A DNA stretch of 42,936 nt from JAWWPY01 sp964412845 (GTDB lineage: Bacteria > Actinomycetota > Actinomycetes > Streptosporangiales > Streptosporangiaceae). Shown piece by piece: positions 40,498 through 42,936 of this stretch (positions are counted from its first letter, which is position 1; each line of letters opens with the position of its first letter). Below the pieces are notes generated by a model. The model did not search any database, was not told the origin of the DNA, and saw nothing but the letters and a program-made list of their open reading frames with translations. Where the stretch lies: contig CAYPQM010000040.1 in assembly GCA_964412845.1 (NCBI GenBank), forward strand, positions 1-42,936, read 5' to 3'. The translations under genes were made by a program, and so were the position numbers.

Positions 40498-42705
40498 ATG
40501 GCCGAGCTGACTCGCAGGACTTTCATCGGTGGTGCCGCAGCCGTCACTGGCGCCGCGGCGGTAGCGACCATCGCGCCGGCCGCCGCGCAGGCCAGGTCTC
40601 TCCCCGGTCCGCACCTGCACCGCGATATCCGCGACATCAAGCACGTCGTGATCCTCATGCAGGAGAACCGGAGCTTCGACCACTATTTCGGCTCGCTCAA
40701 GGGGGTGCGGGGTTTCGGCGACCGCGCGATCATCACGCTGCCCGGCGGCCTGCCGGTGTTCCAGCAGCCGACCACGGAGCCCGGCACCCCCGTCACGGGC
40801 ACGCAGTTCCCGTGGCACCTGAGCGACGCCCCCGCATCGGACTACCCAGCCGGTCACCAGCCGCCGAACCCGGAGGTCGGCGCGCAGGGCTATGGCGGGA
40901 CGTCGCACAGCTGGGATGACCAGCACGGAGCCTGGTGGGGCGGCTGGATGAACGGCTGGGTGTTCGCCAAGGCGGGCCTGACCACGCTCGGCTACCTGAA
41001 TCGCACGGACATCCCGTTCCACTACGCCCTCGCCGACGCCTACACGGTCGGCGACGCTTACCACTGCTCGGTGCTGAGCGCGACCGGCCCGAACCGCACG
41101 TACCTGTGGAGCGGAACGATCGACGCCCAGGAGAAGTACAGCAGCTTCGTCGCCTACAGTGGCGGCGACGAGCTCGGCGAGTTCCTGAAGTGGCCGAGCT
41201 ATCCCGAGACGCTCCAGGCCGCAGGCGTCAGCTGGAAGGTATACCAGGGCAGCGACAACTACGGTGACAACGGCGCCGAGTACTTCGCCACGTTCGCCCA
41301 GTACGACCCCGAGCAGGGCGGCACCCCCGCCCCCGGCAACGTCTTCTACGACAACGGCGTGGCCATCGTTGCGGAGCCGTACCCCGCGGACAGCGGGAAC
41401 GGGGACAACCTGGCCCTGGCGATCAAGAACGACGTGCTCGCCGGCACGCTGCCGAAGATTTCCTGGGTCGTCACCAACCAGTCATTCTCCGAGCACCCGG
41501 ACGGCGCCCCGAACGACGGCGCCTACTACGTGCACCAGGTGCTCCAGGCGCTCAACACCGACCCGGACGTCTTCAACTCCACCCTCGTGATCATCGATTA
41601 TGACGAGAACGACGGCCAGTTCGACCACGTGCCGCCGCCGGTGCCGGCGCCCGGCATCACGGACGAGTTTTACTTCGAGCCGTCCGGCGCACTCGCCAGC
41701 CTTGGCGTCACCCAGCCGCTGCCGGTCGGCCTCGGCTTCCGGGTGCCGTTGCTGCTGATTTCCCCGTGGACCCGAGGTGGCTGGGTGACCTCGGAGGTTT
41801 CCGACCACACCTCGGTGATCCAGTTCCTGGAGAGGTGGACCGAGGCGCTCGGCACGCCGGCGATCTGCCCGAACATCAGCGCCTGGCGCCGCAGCGTCTG
41901 CGGTGACCTGCTCAGCGCCTTCGACTTCTCCGCGCCGGTCTACGGCCTGCCGGAACTGCCTCAGCCCGGCCCGCCCATCGGCGACCCCCCGGGCGGCGCA
42001 TACCATCCGCCGGCCACGACTAACGCGATGCCGACGCAGGAGCCGGGCACCAAGCGGGCGCGGCCGCTGCCCTACCAGCCCAACGCCAACCTGCTGGGAT
42101 TCACGTTCGGCAGCAACGGGGCGGTCAAGGCGAACCTGTCGTTCAGCAACAACGGGCCGTTCGTCCGCAAGGCGAGTCACTTCTCCGTCTACAGCAACGC
42201 CGCCCCGGATGCGAACATCGCCGGCTACCCCGGCAACTTCCCTGGTCAGTACACGGTCGAGGGGTCGCGCACGGCCTGGAACAAGACCGTTTCCGGATCC
42301 GTGGAGATCGGCGCGGGCCGCGGCGACGGCACCTACGACCTGACGGTCGTGGGCCCGAACCGCTTCCTGCGGCGCTTCACCGGGGACGTCAGCGCCCCGG
42401 GCGTGACCGCGCAGGTGCAGGCGGCGTACGACACGGGCGGCTTCGGCCCGAAGCCCAGGCTCGCGCTGTACCTGACCAACACCGGCACCATGCCCGTGAC
42501 GTTCACGGTCGCGGCTAACGGCTACTCGCGGGACAAGGCGAAGGCCTACCACGTGCCCGCGCACCGCCGCGCGGCACACGCGGTGGACCCGCTCGCATCC
42601 AGCAACGGGTGGTATGACCTGACGGTCACCATCAGCGGCGACAAGTCCTGGTCGCGACGCTACACCGGCCACCTGGAGAACGGCACGAACAGCATCACCG
42701 GCTGA
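40498..42705 (+). CDS. Tat-exported phospholipase C (phosphocholine-preferring type)
   Basis: A 735-residue secreted phosphoesterase. ATG at 40498 (MAELTRRTFIGGAAAVTGAA) follows TGGAGG and starts with a Tat motif; the open frame from 40354 is longer but lacks this logic. The catalytic domain starts HVVILMQENRSFDHYFGSLK, the signature of the bacterial PLC/acid phosphatase family, and continues with VLSATGPNRTYLWSGTID, VIIDYDENDGQFDHVPPP and LGFRVPLLLISPWTRGGWV. Two C-terminal DUF756-type modules follow (GSVEIGAGRGDGTYDLTVVG, NGWYDLTVTISGDKSWSRRY). It would cleave phospholipids outside the cell, for phosphate acquisition or membrane attack. Confidence 0.92.
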   Translation: MAELTRRTFIGGAAAVTGAAAVATIAPAAAQARSLPGPHLHRDIRDIKHVVILMQENRSFDHYFGSLKGVRGFGDRAIITLPGGLPVFQQPTTEPGTPVTGTQFPWHLSDAPASDYPAGHQPPNPEVGAQGYGGTSHSWDDQHGAWWGGWMNGWVFAKAGLTTLGYLNRTDIPFHYALADAYTVGDAYHCSVLSATGPNRTYLWSGTIDAQEKYSSFVAYSGGDELGEFLKWPSYPETLQAAGVSWKVYQGSDNYGDNGAEYFATFAQYDPEQGGTPAPGNVFYDNGVAIVAEPYPADSGNGDNLALAIKNDVLAGTLPKISWVVTNQSFSEHPDGAPNDGAYYVHQVLQALNTDPDVFNSTLVIIDYDENDGQFDHVPPPVPAPGITDEFYFEPSGALASLGVTQPLPVGLGFRVPLLLISPWTRGGWVTSEVSDHTSVIQFLERWTEALGTPAICPNISAWRRSVCGDLLSAFDFSAPVYGLPELPQPGPPIGDPPGGAYHPPATTNAMPTQEPGTKRARPLPYQPNANLLGFTFGSNGAVKANLSFSNNGPFVRKASHFSVYSNAAPDANIAGYPGNFPGQYTVEGSRTAWNKTVSGSVEIGAGRGDGTYDLTVVGPNRFLRRFTGDVSAPGVTAQVQAAYDTGGFGPKPRLALYLTNTGTMPVTFTVAANGYSRDKAKAYHVPAHRRAAHAVDPLASSNGWYDLTVTISGDKSWSRRYTGHLENGTNSITG

Positions 42706-42775
42706 CCGGCCAACCGCACGAACACCATGGCGGCGGCCGGCGCCGGCGAGCAGGCGCGAGCAGATGTGGTCACGG

Positions 42776-42936
42776 TCAGGCGTGGGCGGCAAGCGAGCCT
42801 AGAACACAGAACTCGTTGCCTTCCGGGTCGGCGAGCACGACCCATGGCTGCGTTCCCTGACCCAGGCGCGGTGGCCTTGACCGGGATTTGCTTCTGCGGC
42901 ATTCCGCGGTTATTGTCAGTGTCCTGATGAACTTAT
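42776..42936 (-). CDS. VOC (glyoxalase-like) family protein, C-terminal fragment
   Basis: On the minus strand, a frame open to the window edge ends in PPRLGQGTQPWVVLADPEGNEF-type sequence, then CVLGSLAAHA and a stop at 42776-42778. RLGQG, PWVVLADPEGNEF and CVL are the standard end of actinobacterial glyoxalase-like VOC proteins, with Glu in NEF as the usual metal ligand. The residues before this (TAECRRSKSRSRP) do not look like the family, so the gene may be frameshifted or a remnant. The 5' part is outside the window. Confidence 0.5.
   Translation of the reverse strand, partial: KFIRTLTITAECRRSKSRSRPPRLGQGTQPWVVLADPEGNEFCVLGSLAAHA

Noticed and set aside
42735..42747. The palindrome gccggcgccggc after the phospholipase gene as a terminator.
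   Set aside because: It is only a self-complementary GC-rich 12-mer with no loop, expected by chance at this base composition.

Overview
The window is high-GC DNA with dense, overlapping genes, frequent GTG starts, and actinomycete gene families (GpgS/FolP2 pair, DUF3040-like protein, SpoIIE-type phosphatase with PAS/GAF, GAF-ANTAR regulator, Tat-exported phospholipase C). It reads as chromosome of a filamentous or deep-branching actinomycete; the genus cannot be named from the sequence. No tRNA, rRNA, CRISPR array, transposase or prophage gene was seen. Three 100-N scaffold gaps (11262-11361, 19709-19808, 33708-33807) each sit inside a short repeat in a coding region.

Layout. 1-1734 (minus): ECF sigma factor, membrane protein and ABC ATPase, coupled by start/stop overlaps. 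1859-4586 (plus): glucosyl-3-phosphoglycerate synthase, FolP2-type DHPS homologue and a LigB-like protein. 4575-8672 (minus): a complete polyamine-type importer potA-potD-potB-potC. Divergent from it, 8980-10543 holds a GntR/FadR regulator and a soluble Cache-domain protein. 10540-12031: an MFS transporter broken by gap 1. 12091-13688: a serine beta-lactamase-like hydrolase bracketed by 73-bp direct repeats, followed by a small lipoprotein. 14145-15929: a large cysteine-rich secreted protein of unknown function. 16022-17947: one ORF joining an EamA exporter to an aldo/keto reductase, divergent from an Lrp/AsnC regulator. 18645-19881: a YihY/BrkB membrane protein with a PERTE-repeat tail (gap 2). 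20168-21865: a Tat-exported multicopper oxidase.

22144-27480 (minus) is a formate dehydrogenase operon. Its catalytic subunit is interrupted by an in-frame UGA followed by a SECIS-like hairpin with the same 18-nt UGA-to-loop spacing and GGUCU loop as E. coli fdhF (recalled), so it is read here as one selenoprotein. The Fe-S subunit and an NrfD-type membrane anchor follow, and the anchor gene's 3' end is tandemly duplicated.

27819-31222: a DUF3040-like protein, a LacI regulator with operator-like sites upstream, and a secreted GH16 glucanase with a CBM6-like module. 31360-34443 (minus): GNAT acetyltransferase, SCO1/thioredoxin-like lipoprotein (gap 3), methyltransferase and TfoX-like protein. 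34564-37951 (minus): type II NADH dehydrogenase and a PAS-GAF-PP2C phosphatase. 38277-42705: a family-4 glycosyltransferase, a GAF-ANTAR regulator and a Tat-exported phospholipase C. A fragment of a VOC-family gene ends the window.

Two themes stand out. The first is the selenocysteine formate dehydrogenase. The second is the repeated occurrence of in-frame 15-, 18- or 30-bp minisatellites in linkers, loops and tails of at least six unrelated proteins, two of which coincide with assembly gaps; the third gap is also at a short repeat.
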